Of a DNA stretch of 64,000 nucleotides, positions 22,704-39,815 are shown one piece after another. Position 1 is the first letter of the stretch, and every line of letters begins with the position of its first letter. The notes under the pieces were generated by a model. It had not been told where the DNA came from. It did not search any database and saw only the letters and a program-made list of their open reading frames with translations. This DNA is from Gadus chalcogrammus (Eukaryota > Chordata > Actinopteri > Gadiformes > Gadidae): contig NC_079420.1 of NCBI RefSeq assembly GCF_026213295.1, positions 3,817,186-3,881,185 on the forward strand, given 5' to 3'. The position numbers were made by a program, and so were the translations under genes.

Positions 22704-25700
22704 CTACGTGTCGAAGCGGACGTCCTGTAGCCGGCTGAAGCGCTGTCCGTCCAGCCGGGAGAGGGAGGCGAACAGATCCTTGGTGGGGAGGCGGTAATCG
22801 TGGTCCGCCGTCCAGTCGACGCGCACCTCCACGGGCCTCGAGCTGAAGGAGCAGTCGCCGTCCGGCCAGCCCAGACCCAGGTGGTGGCGGTGGACCTGAG
22901 GACCGACACCAGGGAGACGTCACCTCCTCGGTCCAAGATGTCATGTTAAACCCACAGCAATAACGTGGAAACCCCAGGCGGAAACGTGACAAGTCTCTGA
23001 GCTCATAATAAAACATTTTGCCTATAATCTTTCAACGTATAACATCTATTACGTAATGAAGCGAGCATAATAATTTCCTCCTTACATTATGAGGCAAGCA
23101 TAATAAATTCTCTACTTATAAGCCATTTTTGCGCATTTGTACATCAGGAGGTTCGACCCTGATGGAGATTCAGGAAGGCTGGAAGGCTGAGAGTTGGGGC
23201 TCAGAATTTGGGGGGTGCTCACTCACCTTGACCAGGGTGCCGTCGTCACAGTGCCACACGATGCCCTCCACCCCACCCTCGCGGCTCTCCTGGAACCAGG
23301 AGGTCAGTCCCTGGAGGTCCAGTGGGGGGGGGGAGGACCCTCCAACCCCCACGCTGCCGTGGGACACTAGGGCGTGAAGGGGCTGCTTCTTGGCCCCCAT
23401 CCCTGGAGGCGAGGACGAGTAATAAGTCACGCTCTACGGCGCGCTCACAGCGATGGGGGGTTACGGGGGAAACATTTTCCGGCCACTGGGGCGGGATTTT
23501 GATGACGGAGTTGCCCTTTTGGTGACGTATGGTTTACTAGTGACGCGCATCAACATGGCGGAACATGAACGTTTTGCTCACTATAAAAGAATCAACCATC
23601 ATATCACATACTTTACTATTGATTGACGTTGTAACCGTCTGTTGGCATCGACTTTAAACGTTGCGTACTGGTAAACCAGCTCTAGATAAGGTAAGTGTAT
23701 CCAAACAGTGGCAATACAATGTGCTTCTCATAAATAAAAGCAAAAGGATAGTAGGTGACAGGCTGCAAGGAAATAAAGGCGTGCAAACCTGAAACTGATC
23801 CTACTAAGTTCTGTTTAGTTCTGACTGTTTATTGGATAAAAAAAAAAACATGCTGTGAAAAACTTTTAGATTCCCAACGCGGTGCACATGAACGGTCGCT
23901 GTCGGGAAAACGCGTAAGGGTGAGAGCCATGGACCATGGAGCGTGAGCGCACCTTTAGTCTCACATGCAACCGGGGATTAGGTCTCAAGCGGGACATCAA
24001 AGACGGAGGATTTTCATCTGTCTTTTAAATGTATGTGCCATACTTTATCTGTGATACCTGAAGATGAAACTTGTGTTGTCTGAAGACGAAAGCTTAAGTC
24101 TTATCTGGCCTTTAATCCATGTTCCCTGTCTGCGCTCTCTCAAGCTGAGCACTAGTACATGACCTTTTCAAAATACAGAAAGCGTTTTATTTTTTTCATT
24201 TTCAAAAAGAACATTTCCTTTGTGGTGAACGGAGAACTTGTTTAATCTCCTACTCGGTCTCCGTTAGCCCGAATAACAAATGTATAACTAAGATGAGTCA
24301 TGTGTATAGGTCTGAAAAGAAGCTGAAGCAAAACATTGCAATGTGATGAAAATACCTGTCGGTAAACACACCAATAGACTGATGAGAAAATTGTTTTAAT
24401 ATCAGATCTACGTGAGCCACGTAAACGACCCATTCTGAGATTAAAACGTTTGCACCCCTGTATGATAGGACCTTTAAGGCCCTCGGGGTCTTGAAGTCGC
24501 AATGCGTTCGATAGTGCCCCAAACTTTTAGTAGGCGGGAGACTTTCTGAATTAAATAAACTCAATAACAGCGTCCTGCCCGTTCTACCTGGGTATCTGCT
24601 CTGAGGGACGTGAACTAGTGTAGCTCAGATGGCAGATGTTGATGGTAAGAGTATCGTGAACAAAGAGTGAAAAGGCTAGCAAGCCATTTACAGTTCTACA
24701 TTTAGGGCTTTTATCCAAAGCGACTTAATAATTACATTACTATACAAAGAACGGCAATTTATCGCTGTCAGAACAGTATGGAAATTCATAGAAACAAGCG
24801 CTAGGTTACCTTGCAAGACTAGCCTTTTTTATATACGGAAAATATGTCAGTTATAGGATGTGATTTTATTGAAAACATTGTTTACATCACTATCGATCAG
24901 CATATGTATGATACATACGGATATGTCCACGTCATTTTAAGCGAGTTGAAAAGTTATTAACCGCAACTTTAAAGAGGACCTATTATACTACTTTTCTGGT
25001 CTTAATTTCTTATTAATGACTCCTATAGCGCAACCTGACACGAATCACAGCACAAAAAACGATGTCGATTTTCGGGAAACTCTTCCTCTCATCTTGGCGC
25101 TTTCAGCATTCTCTGTCAACGCTCGGTTTCGTCCTTCTCCGCCCCCTCGCCCCCCTCCTGCCAACCCCACTCCGTTGTGATTGGTTACCTTCCTTGAAGC
25201 GTGCGCGCGGGCAGATTTGACCAGGCATAAGGGGGCGCGGCAGGAGTGCCTCTACGTAAATGATTTCCCGGAAATGTGTACAAGTGAATCGCAAACGACG
25301 TCCCGAGTGTTTAGCGCTCTGCACAGCCACCCCAGACTGTCTGCAGGGAATACGTCGAAATGCATGTACGTCATTATTTGACACTTTAGTATGGTTTAAC
25401 ATGACTTTCAATCATTATAACAACGTTTATAGGTCATAAAAGTCGAAAAAGCATAATAGGTCCCCTTTAAGGGTGAACCCCTTAACCAGTATGATGGTTA
25501 AGGGTCACGGTAGAGGGGAAGCCTGGAGCCCGGGGGTCCCAGCCCTACTCACCGTACGGGTTCCCGTTGACGTTGGTGCCGATGAGCTCCAGTGTTTGCT
25601 CCATCAGGTCGACGAGGGGGACCAGGGCCAGCTCCAGCAGGTCGGGGCACTGGTCTCCGGGCCGTAGGACCAGGGCGACGCCGGCGTCGTAGTCCACGGT

Positions 25701-28042
25701 GGAGGAGTGCCAGCAGTACTGCTTGTTGTCCGTCTGCACCGGAACCCAGCCTACAAATTAGGGATTGGCCGATATTAGATCTTTTTTCGTCAGCCTTAGC
25801 CGATGACCGATACGCCGATGTCGATTGTCTTGAGCCGATAGTTGGAGTCGATACTGCTTCTGCTCCCTCAATTGACATCATAAAAAATACACCATGATAA
25901 CATAACAAATGTTACAAGTCTCAATTTGAAAAAGGAACATTTGTTGAACCGTCTGTAAATCATGGCAGGAATTAAAAAATATAATAATAATGATAATCGG
26001 CCGATGCCGATACACGTAAAAAAAGCAAATATCGGCCGATAGTGTCAGCCGGCTGATATATCGGTCGATCATTACTACACATCTGACATAAAGACAGTCA
26101 GCCCGTCTGGGGGTACTCTCCTCAGAGATCTATCTGTGTCCTCTCCAACAAGGCATCAAGGCATGAGAAGCATTGCAGAACTGTAGTATCTGTTTCCCCT
26201 TTCCCTGAGGTAGTTTTTGCAGGAGTTAGTGATTAGTTATCCATAGCGACTTCCAGTGAATTCAGATACAGATCATGAAAGGAGCAGGTAGGGGTTAGGG
26301 CTTTTTCTCGAGGATGACTACAGGGGGCCCTTGGGGGGGGAATAGGGCTGGAGCCTTTCCCCTTTCAGCTGAGTCATACTAGCCAGTACATATCCCACCC
26401 GCCCGAAGGAACGATGAAGAGAACTCAAGACTTGAAAATCTGGTTTGTTGCTAAAGTATCTCTAGTCTAGGACCTAGAATGATCAACGCAGTGTCATCAT
26501 CTGCATGTGTGGGGGCGGGGATGGTGAACGGATTGTGGGTCCTTTAGCCCCGAAAAGCCTGCTTTGACTCTGCTTCAATGGGCACAGTTGCCCATAAGTT
26601 TTGGAAGCTTCATGAAATCTATTCATGTTGCATCAGGGCACATGAACAGTGCCAACAATGGGGTTGAACCCAGTAACTTTTGGCTGGGAGTCCAACACCC
26701 TTAACACTAGTCTATCCATCGCTCTATTGAGAAGAAGCCTTGGAGAACCTGGAATATGTCCGTGATCGTCAGGGACTGGTGTTCCCTCGTGATGTTTGAC
26801 ACCGTGAGCTGGGATCCAAGCCTCTGGAACGGTCCTGAAGTCCTCCTCTACCTTCCATGTGAAACCTGGTCGACGAGAATAACACACACAAACAACCCAC
26901 CGCAATCATAAGTCAGTTCCTAGTCGTTATGGATTTGATTTAAGCCATAACAATTGGCATTAAAACATGACAGTTTACATACGACATTTCTGTCACAACC
27001 CGAGCAGCGCAATGCTCCAAATATCCGTGACCTACAACGCTTACAATACGATTATTGAATAATCGTGACCAATTGGAGGAAAGTCATCTGGGTTTCATTT
27101 AGACTAATCACATTGTGGTGAATCTAAACTGGCAAGACATATATTGTACGCTCTTGTTTGGACTACTCTCAATGACGTCAACGACTGTAACAGTACTTCC
27201 TTAACCAACCTCAATATGTAAAGGGTTTTCAGTCTCAAGTGGTATGAAGATTTGTGATTCATCCTTTTTCACCCGTTTGCTACAACTGAAATTGCAGCAT
27301 TCCCCAGATATCATTACTGCTCACCAACTACATTCAAATCAATGGCGAGCCCACTGATGAGGACACATCAGGCTTAAAAGTATGCTTGCTTAAGTAAGAG
27401 AACACTTACAATACCTTTAGAACTTTTGTGAGAATGCTGATATTTTTTGAAGCTCTTGTCGGCTAGTTTGGTAGGCTTTCGGTCCAGTCGAGCCCAGAGA
27501 TATGGTTGCCCTGTAAAAACCCAAGGAATAACAAGAGTGGTTATTTGGCTTTCAGCTGAGAGAATTTAGACAACATTTTGTGATTTGAGTACACCCAATA
27601 TCAGTGCCATATCCAACCTTTCTGGGGTTGCATAGCGAACCTTTACCTTCATAATATGTCACATAGCAGCAGGTGCCATCCAGTTTTTCTGTGGCTAGCG
27701 CATTCTCCACGTTAGATTCTAACGCCAAGGGGTTGAGGTGTTCAGTGGCAATAACCTGAAACGGCTACAGAAAGAAAACAACTGGGATAAATATGGAAGA
27801 TAATTAATCAGGATTAATGAATGATATTCCATAGCTAGCCCTGTAGTAAGTTGGCGGACTGTATCATAAAAGGGCCGACAGAGAAAAGGGGTCAAGAAGC
27901 CCATGGCTATGTTTTGATTTGGGATTCAAGTTTTTCTAAGCTAAACACAGACCTGGCCAAGCCGTTTTCTGGATTGTTCCTGTTTCACTTCCGTCAAAAA
28001 TAAACATGGCACTTTCTGTTGAACTGAACTGAGACGTGGCAT
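22704..28042 (-). CDS. rlig1: RNA ligase 1 (C12orf29 family), complete, 7 exons
   Basis: ATP-dependent 5'-phosphate/3'-hydroxyl RNA ligase; the human enzyme auto-adenylates a lysine and is linked to RNA repair under oxidative stress. Exons (minus order): 28042-27953, 27764-27647, 27510-27415, 26865-26749, 25750-25553, 23402-23227, 22895-22704. They total 987 bp, or 328 aa plus TAG, close to the human 325. All phases agree. The start codon begins [13 protein letters not shown], matching the family N-terminus. The nucleotidyltransferase motif K-x-D-G is present as [11 protein letters not shown] with Lys57. Other family blocks are [52 protein letters not shown] and [10 protein letters not shown], ending LQDVRFDT. 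The 5' splice site after 26749 (GTTCTC) is weak. An intronic hAT-like element abuts exon 25553-25750. The gene is tail-to-tail with CEP290, as in human. Confidence 0.97.
24969..25470. mobile_element. TTAA-flanked DNA transposon remnant, second family
   Basis: TTAA at 24969-24972 and 25467-25470, with inverted ends AAAGAGGACCTATTATAC and the complement of GCATAATAGGTCCCCTTT. The interior (24990-25440) contains GC-rich unique-looking DNA and no transposase frame. It lies in RLIG1 intron 23403-25552. Elsewhere in that intron are a SINE-tail fragment at about 24700-24800 and otherwise nothing recognised. Confidence 0.8.
25759..26074. mobile_element. hAT-like MITE inserted at an RLIG1 3' splice site
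   Basis: Ends TAGGGATTGGCCGATAT (left) and ATATCGGTCGATCATTA (right) are inverted copies, and the interior repeats GGCCGAT several times. The 8-bp flanks are CTACAAAT (25751-25758) and CTACACAT (26075-26082), a target duplication with one mismatch. The left flank is itself the acceptor of RLIG1 exon 25553-25750, whose complement reads ATTTGTAG. Confidence 0.88.
26610..26728 (-). mobile_element. tRNA-derived SINE fragment
   Basis: On the minus strand, TAGTGTTAAGGGTGTTGGAC (A-box region) is followed by ACTGGGTTCAACCCCATTG (B box), a different tRNA head from the SINEs at 7366 and 8514. It begins about 20 nt after the donor of RLIG1 exon 26749-26865. It is not a functional tRNA: the acceptor stem does not pair. 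Confidence 0.7.
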
Positions 28043-28156
28043 GTCTTATTCGCGTTGTTATTACAGTAGGAGGACAGCTAAGTGCTGATGTTGCTCAGAA
28101 AATGTTTGTTAGCATCAGTAGGTCCATGCGCTTGCTAGTGACAGCTGAGTCCTCTA

Positions 28157-28188
28157 CGCATGCGCGAGGAATTGTGGGTATCGTAGTT
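28157..28188 (-). promoter_or_regulatory. Probable RLIG1 core promoter (NRF1- and ZNF143-like sites)
   Basis: About 115-145 bp upstream of the RLIG1 start codon, the minus strand has TCGCGCATGCGT (28157-28168), close to the NRF1 palindrome. Next to it lies ACTACGATACCCACAA (28171-28188), similar to the ZNF143/SBS motif. No TATA box is seen. This pairing is typical of housekeeping promoters, but assignment is by motif only. Confidence 0.6.
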
Positions 28189-28345
28189 CTAGGGAACATT
28201 TTTGTAGGAACGTTTAGGCTACCGATTGAGGATTTAAGAAGTGGACACAATAAATTGTATATTGAGCCACCAATCGAATTCAAGTATAAAAATATATTAA
28301 ATATTTTTTTGGAATAAATGAAACACGACTTGAACCATGAATGTT

Positions 28346-28359
28346 TTTATTATTTTATT
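28346..28359 (-). terminator. LYVE1 poly(A) signals
   Basis: Two AATAAA motifs on the minus strand (complement TTTATT at 28346-28351 and 28354-28359) lie about 200 bp past the LYVE1 stop at 28559. They are only about 160 bp before the probable RLIG1 promoter, so the two minus-strand genes are tightly head-to-tail. Confidence 0.65.
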
Positions 28360-28558
28360 TTATAAAACAATGTGAATACATTTAATGATACACTTTTCCT
28401 CACCAGAAAATATAACATGAATAATGAACCACCCCTCTTTTTCTAAAAAGAACTCACACACACAGTCCCTCACACAAACACACAAGTAAACGCTAAAAAA
28501 AACTGTTCCAAGGCTTTTACCGCTTTACAGAAACTGCTGTAAAAAGCAGCCACTCCAC

Positions 28559-33730
<5,172 letters not shown>

Positions 33731-34650
33731 GACTCCAGATGAACCAGAAATATAACTGAAGTGAAGCGACGGGGAGGCTCGACAAAATAAATCAAGAGAA
33801 GACGACGACGACGCATGTGATGAGTGTGTTGAGAGGAAACAGGAAGTGAAGGTCAAATCTGCTTGATGCCCCTCTGTCAGATCACCGTTGCTGGAGGTAG
33901 GACAGCCATAAAACTGCATCAAAAAATGTCATTGGGAGGTCACGTTGGTTTGCCATACGATGAAACTTGTATTTCACCTTTTAAATTCTACCAGTGATAA
34001 ACGACTAAGGATTTCCTGCACCCTGGTAACCCTAGATTACGACCGACGAACAATTCGAAAGGATATTTTTATAGCTAAAAGTCTAGATAGTGTATGTAGC
34101 TTTGATGAACTTGACACCAATGAGCACCAATTTGTTTAGGGTCCATTCCCACACTTCTCCATTAATAAAATCCTGTGGAACGATTTGGGGACGTCGTTGA
34201 AAAACACTACACAGGAAGATAGCAGCCATTGAGGCGCGAGAACATCCAACTCCTGGTTCATGATGGATTCCACTGCTGTTTAGTTTCTGCTTAGCAAGCA
34301 TAGCTCCTCTGATGTCATAGCTGACAGAACTGGCCAGCGCCAGGAGGGAACCCTCTTCCTCCATTCTTCCGGCGCTCCCTTCCCCCCTCTGTCTCTCTCT
34401 CTGACTCTCTCTCTCTCTCTTTCCCTGGTTCCCTCTGTTGTTTTGTCATTTTCCCACCCAGTGATAATAACTTGTTCTTCCTGTCCGTCCCTATGTCCAG
34501 CCAGCCATCCATCTATCCATCGGTCTGTTGTTCCTCTGTCTGTCTGTTCCTCCATCCCCCTGTCTGTCTATCTATCTGGTCAGTGTTGTGTTTGATACTG
34601 TTCCTGAGATCATAGTTTAATGCTACTATTAAAATGACACAATTTATTAA

Positions 34651-34661
34651 TCTCTCTCTCT

Positions 34662-34692
<31 letters not shown>

Positions 34693-34712
34693 TGTCCCTC
34701 CCTCTCTCGCTC

Positions 34713-34756
<44 letters not shown>

Positions 34757-34771
34757 TCTCTCTCTCTCTCC

Positions 34772-34820
<49 letters not shown>

Positions 34821-34854
34821 CCTCTCTCTCTCTCTCCCTCTCCCTCTCTCTCCC

Positions 34855-34909
<55 letters not shown>

Positions 34910-34933
34910 CCCTCTCCCTCTCTCTCTCTCTCC

Positions 34934-34984
<51 letters not shown>
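34651..34984 (+). repeat. (CT)n polypyrimidine tract, about 330 bp
   Basis: TCTCTC repeats broken by CCC and occasional G. Both strands give long meaningless frames (Leu/Ser on plus, Arg/Glu on minus). Confidence 0.98.
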
Positions 34985-34987
<3 letters not shown>

Positions 34988-35007
34988 TTAGCCATAGTTT
35001 CCTGTTC

Positions 35008-35180
35008 TGTCTCCCTCTCTCTCACTATCTCTCATTGGTCAGTTTCCTCTTCTGTGCGACCGTACTGTCTCTCTCTCACTATCTCTCATTGGTCAGTTTC
35101 CTCTTCTGTGCGACCGTACTGTCTCTCTCTCACTATCTCTCATTGGTCAGTTTCCTCTTCTGTGCGACCGTAATGTCTCT
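35008..35180 (+). repeat. 54-bp tandem repeat, three copies
   Basis: The unit contains ACTATCTCTCATTGGTCAGT and TCTTCTGTGCGACCGTA and is repeated three times almost perfectly. The last copy ends GTAATG instead of GTACTG. It continues directly from the CT tract and probably grew from it. Confidence 0.95.
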
Positions 35181-37607
35181 TTCTCTCTTATTTCCTCTCC
35201 TCAATCCTCTTCCTCTTTATCTCCCAGGCAGACAGAGAGGTTAACTCATGCTGTATAGCGTTGCAGATTTACAACAACACCTACACCGAAACATGTTGTA
35301 TGCCATTGCATGTCAAAACAACATAGGCCTACATGTAGGTATTCATCTTCCCAGAGCAGCACTGTAGAATACATTGGGTCAAACCAGGGTTGGACTAGTA
35401 ACAGAATCATGGGGATTGGTCAATTAAGCACTTTTTTTTCCTTCTAAACACTTGAAAGTAACTCTGAACAAAATCAAATACAACATAGTATAATTCAAAA
35501 TGTTTTAATCAACAATCAAATGACAGATAGAACCAGATAGATTAGAACACAATCTGGGGGTCAGAACACAAAAAAGAAACAGCTAGAACAGCCTGGGACT
35601 CAGAACACAGGACCCACCTGGATTAGAACGTCAGCCTACTGTCCTACTCTACATTCCAGCCCTGAAGGTTACAGGGAAAGATGAGGAGTTGCTCTCTCCG
35701 TGTGGTTCCTCCGGGCCTTTTTAGGTTGAGGCAGCTTCTTCACCACATCACTTTTATGAACATGTGCCAAATAATTTTCCTTATAGCAAACGTGGGTCTC
35801 TCCCACTCTTTCGTGTTTCCCTGGATTCTTCTGAGAAATTGTGCAAGTATTTCGTCATCCTTCAGCCACTCAGTATCCGTCTGGTGCTCTCTAGTGTATC
35901 ATGTGTAGCTTACCTGCTGTGGCTTTTGTACTGTAAAGACGCCTGTTTCATCCCCATTGTAAATCATGTGTGGAGGGAATGTATGCCTGTTAAAGATGAG
36001 ACGCAAGGGAAGAACCTTATCAGAATCAAAACCAAACCTTAAAGGTATCACTAGCCCATCACTACAGCCAGATTGTCAAAGAACTCCCCGACTGCAGTTT
36101 TTATTGAATGCTGTAGCCCTTCCCAGGTATGTTGCTTCTGGACTTCGGACAGAGAGATGGCGACGTGCTAGGAAGCTGCCAAACCAATTTGCCCCTAGAG
36201 TAGACGTCACATCATTATTATAATATTTAGCTTTGTGGCAAGATCCGTTTGCCTTAGTTAACCTACAGAATCATTGTGATCTCTTGCACACCCTATAGCC
36301 TACCTACATTGTGTCTTTGTCCAATTGGCAGGGATATTTTTCTCTCGGCATATTCAAATGCCAGTTGACGGCACTTAACTGGAGGAAGGCCATGGAACTG
36401 GTCAGCTAGTTGTTTCTAGTGTTGGGCAAGCTCCTCCTCCATCTCATCTGTGAATATTCTCTTCAGCTACTGCACCCCAGGCTACTGATTTTACTTCCCC
36501 TTTCTCTTTTTTCTTCATGAATCTTAGGAGGCTTGATTGACTTGTCAATATGTCTGCCCCTTGCCCCTTTCTGCTCTTATAGACAGCTTCCCTTCCTTGA
36601 CCTCAGCGGCTGCGTTCTCCATCTCCTCGAGGGGTGTTTTGCCCCAGGTTGTCTTCCTGCTGTATTGCCTTGGCATGATGGCTTTTCTACAATGTTTATG
36701 ACATTAAAAAAAAAAAATATGCAATGTAATATTACATTAAAATATGATTAAGACTAAACTTAACTTGTGCCTCATGGTGGGATGAGACACTGTCTCACTT
36801 TACCCCGCAGCATTTGTCTCACTTTACCCCACCACCACCATTTTAGAAAAAACAACCTCTCTTAGTAATTCAGGCTAATCTTTAGCTAGCATCATCACAT
36901 GGTTTTATATTTTGCTAGTTCATCAACATGTATGATAGAAGTGTTTCTACCTGAATCAATTTGCTTTCGCACAACAGTTGATTAAGTTGACAGCAAGAAA
37001 AATTTACTTTTACATTTTTTTGTGTGGAAAAAAACATGCTTACCACAGCAACATGAGGTCCTCTCCTTCAGGGCCAAGGGGAAATGGGAGGGGCTTGAAA
37101 CGATGTAGTCCACTTGTTGTTTGTCCTATTCATTAGACTGCGTATGGACGTGCACTTGAGGAGAGAGAGCCGGGCCTGGCTCCGTGCCCTTGATGAAACC
37201 GTTGGTTCCTCCCTGGGCTGCAGGTTACTCACAGCAGGATACAATACCACACGTGGCACATCCCTGGGCCGATTCAAAGAGATCAGGAAGACAATGCAGA
37301 AGGGCTGATGACCGGTCATGATCCAGTTCCCTGGCTGGATGCAGAGCCAATGTTTTATTACATTCCCAGTGTCCATTAGGAGAGAAGGGTTCCTGGAGTA
37401 TGTTCACAACAAAGACTCACAGACAATTACAAACAGCCACTCAGGAAAGGTTTATGGGATCATACCACACCCGTTCTGCGTCACAGAGGTTGTTTCGTCT
37501 TCCACTAAAGTGCCTCCAAGCCCACAGGATGAAATAGGTTGTACGAACGAGGATACCCAAGTGGGGGCTCTTGGGAGGGTGTTTGGGAGGTGTGGTGTGT
37601 GCCTACA

Positions 37608-37610
<3 letters not shown>

Positions 37611-37660
<50 letters not shown>
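37611..37660 (+). repeat. (GT)25 microsatellite
   Basis: Uninterrupted GT dinucleotides in intergenic DNA. Confidence 0.97.
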
Positions 37661-37661
<1 letters not shown>

Positions 37662-38642
37662 ATGATACCTGGTGTGAAAAACAGAAGTTTGTCGTCAAGG
37701 CTCATTTGTTGTTATTGTACGACCAACTTCCAACCTATTCCATCCTGTTATTTTAGATAGTGGCAAAACACTGCCCCCGAAGACACTTTCTATTCTATGT
37801 AGGGGAGCGGATAGTTTGGTGTCTATGGTGGCTATAGGATGTTCGACCTGAGAGGTACTGAGTTCAATTCCACCATGTTCACATCCAACCGGTGTAATCA
37901 TCCTTGAATGTCAGTTGGTCTTATTTAGAATAGATGAATGAAAGAAAGAAATATAACATTATACTTTGAAAAAATTCGGCCGTAGAGGATTAACGCTAAA
38001 TATTATACCAGGAACTATATTATACCCAGGAACTATAGCCCGGGTATCGTCCATAGACACTAAAATAAATGTCTGGTCTACTCTGAGCACAGTGTGTGAA
38101 TTAAACATTGTGCAACGACTTGTTTAACCAGGTATGGCGCTGTCTTGCGGTTTCTATTGTTGAGGGTTTGTTTATGCATATTTTTTCACTCTTTTTGGTC
38201 GATAAAGGGCCTACAGTTATATGGCTCTGGTAGAAGCTCATTTGTCAAACTTATCAGGTCTTAATAAGTAGGGTGGATCAACAGTTGGATAATTAAGTAG
38301 AGGGGATACTACTCTAGAACATTAATAAAATGTTATGAATGTTACATTTTACGGGATTATCTACGACAGCTTATGAAAAAGACACTAGGCTATGTACACT
38401 ACACCGGTACACTACACCGGTACCTATTAACAGAGTATCCTTAGGTCCCCTCCCCTGGAAACTTTGTGTATTACATTGCATCATGAATGATGGATGGCGC
38501 TCCGTTACCGTTATTGGGTTCCCCCTGGAGAAGTAAACAAACTGGTCCCTTTACTCATCCAAGTCGAGGATAGTACACGGACCTTTTAGCGGCTCATACC
38601 AGCGCATTTCTCAGGAAGCGCTAGGTAGGTCGATGCTTCAAC

Positions 38643-39764
38643 ATGTCACTCAGAGCCACTTCGCATGGAGACTTCCAGACGTTGTCCGGTTCGGCCGGTA
38701 AGTCACCGTCGTTAGAGGACCGTATGTACAAGTCGATGTCGATGAGCAGCAGTAACGTCACCGGGGGCAGCCGGTTCGGGAGCGGGGAGCTGGAGGAGGT
38801 GAAGGGCACCGCGAGGTTCGGGAGGAGGCCTGTGCGTGCGGTACGACCGCTAAGCGCGCTCGGCACCTCGGGGTCCTTCCTCCAGATAAACCACCTGCAG
38901 GGCGAACTGGTTCGCAAGAGAAAGGTAGGCCACCTGTCAATGCTCTTAACTCCAGGCCTGATTATGGGTCTGGTCTTTTCATGTCACCAGGTCACGACTC
39001 ACGGGCAGGGGTGGACTGGGAGAAAAATTCAGCCCTGGCATTTTCTCTCCAGACCAGCGCACTACATTATTAGCACTAGGGGTGGGACGAGACGAACGGG
39101 AAGAACCCTGTATATCCGAATAATAGTACCGTTTTTTGTTTTTCAAGTTTGTGTTTCTTGTGCTGCTGACAAGAAAGGTGTGAAACCCGGACAGGAAGTT
39201 AACAGACATCCTGTGTTTGCTGCATGCATCTCCAACCGCCATATCTACTACAAAACCCTTGTTAAATATCACACATGATCCAACGCTAAATCCTCTCTTG
39301 CAGTTATTAGTCTGTGACTGTGAAAATCGTTTGGTGCAAGCCCAGCATTAGTTAAAACCAGACTCGGACAATAATAACAAAATCTCCTGACAAATAATCT
39401 AAATAGAAACATATTACAGACAGTAACAGCATTAGAGCTGAAACCAATTTGTTTTAACAGTGACTCAGTCATTATGAAACCATAAATAGAGAATTTAATT
39501 TTTTTTCTCATATACTTCTCATATTCTCATACACGTGTATGTGCACATGTATGTATACATGTGCACATACATGTATATGAGAATGCATATCTATTCAGAC
39601 CTGTAATTCGGCCTACCTGCATAACTGTTAATTATATAAAAGATATGCAAATGTTTGAAATTAAAATCAATGTGAAAATCTTCAACCAGGAAATAATCAT
39701 AATCAAACCTTTTGTTTCAATCTGAGGCAAAACAAGTTGCATAATAAACTCACAAAGTCAAGAG

Positions 39765-39815
<51 letters not shown>

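Larger units (their letters stand above)
33731..38642. other. Intergenic region between LYVE1 and the coiled-coil gene
   Basis: The two genes are divergently arranged, so both promoters should lie here, but no convincing core promoter is visible. The region holds the CT tract (34651-34984), the 54-bp tandem repeat (35008-35180) and a (GT)n run (37611-37660). From 35250 to 37600 and 37700 to 38600 I see only AT-rich DNA and scattered fragments, such as a decayed tRNA-like B box around 37860. Several 60-115 aa open frames are present without coding signs. Confidence 0.6.

Noticed and set aside
26650..26728. Possible tRNA gene on the minus strand
   Set aside because: Good B box but no closed cloverleaf; best read as a SINE head.
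34513..35173. Long frames on both strands (Arg/Glu on minus, Ser/Leu on plus)
   Set aside because: They consist of the CT/GA repeat and the 54-bp tandem copies; no codon bias or domain.
37114..37308. Small Arg-rich plus-strand frame
   Set aside because: No conserved motif, no splice context and no neighbour support.
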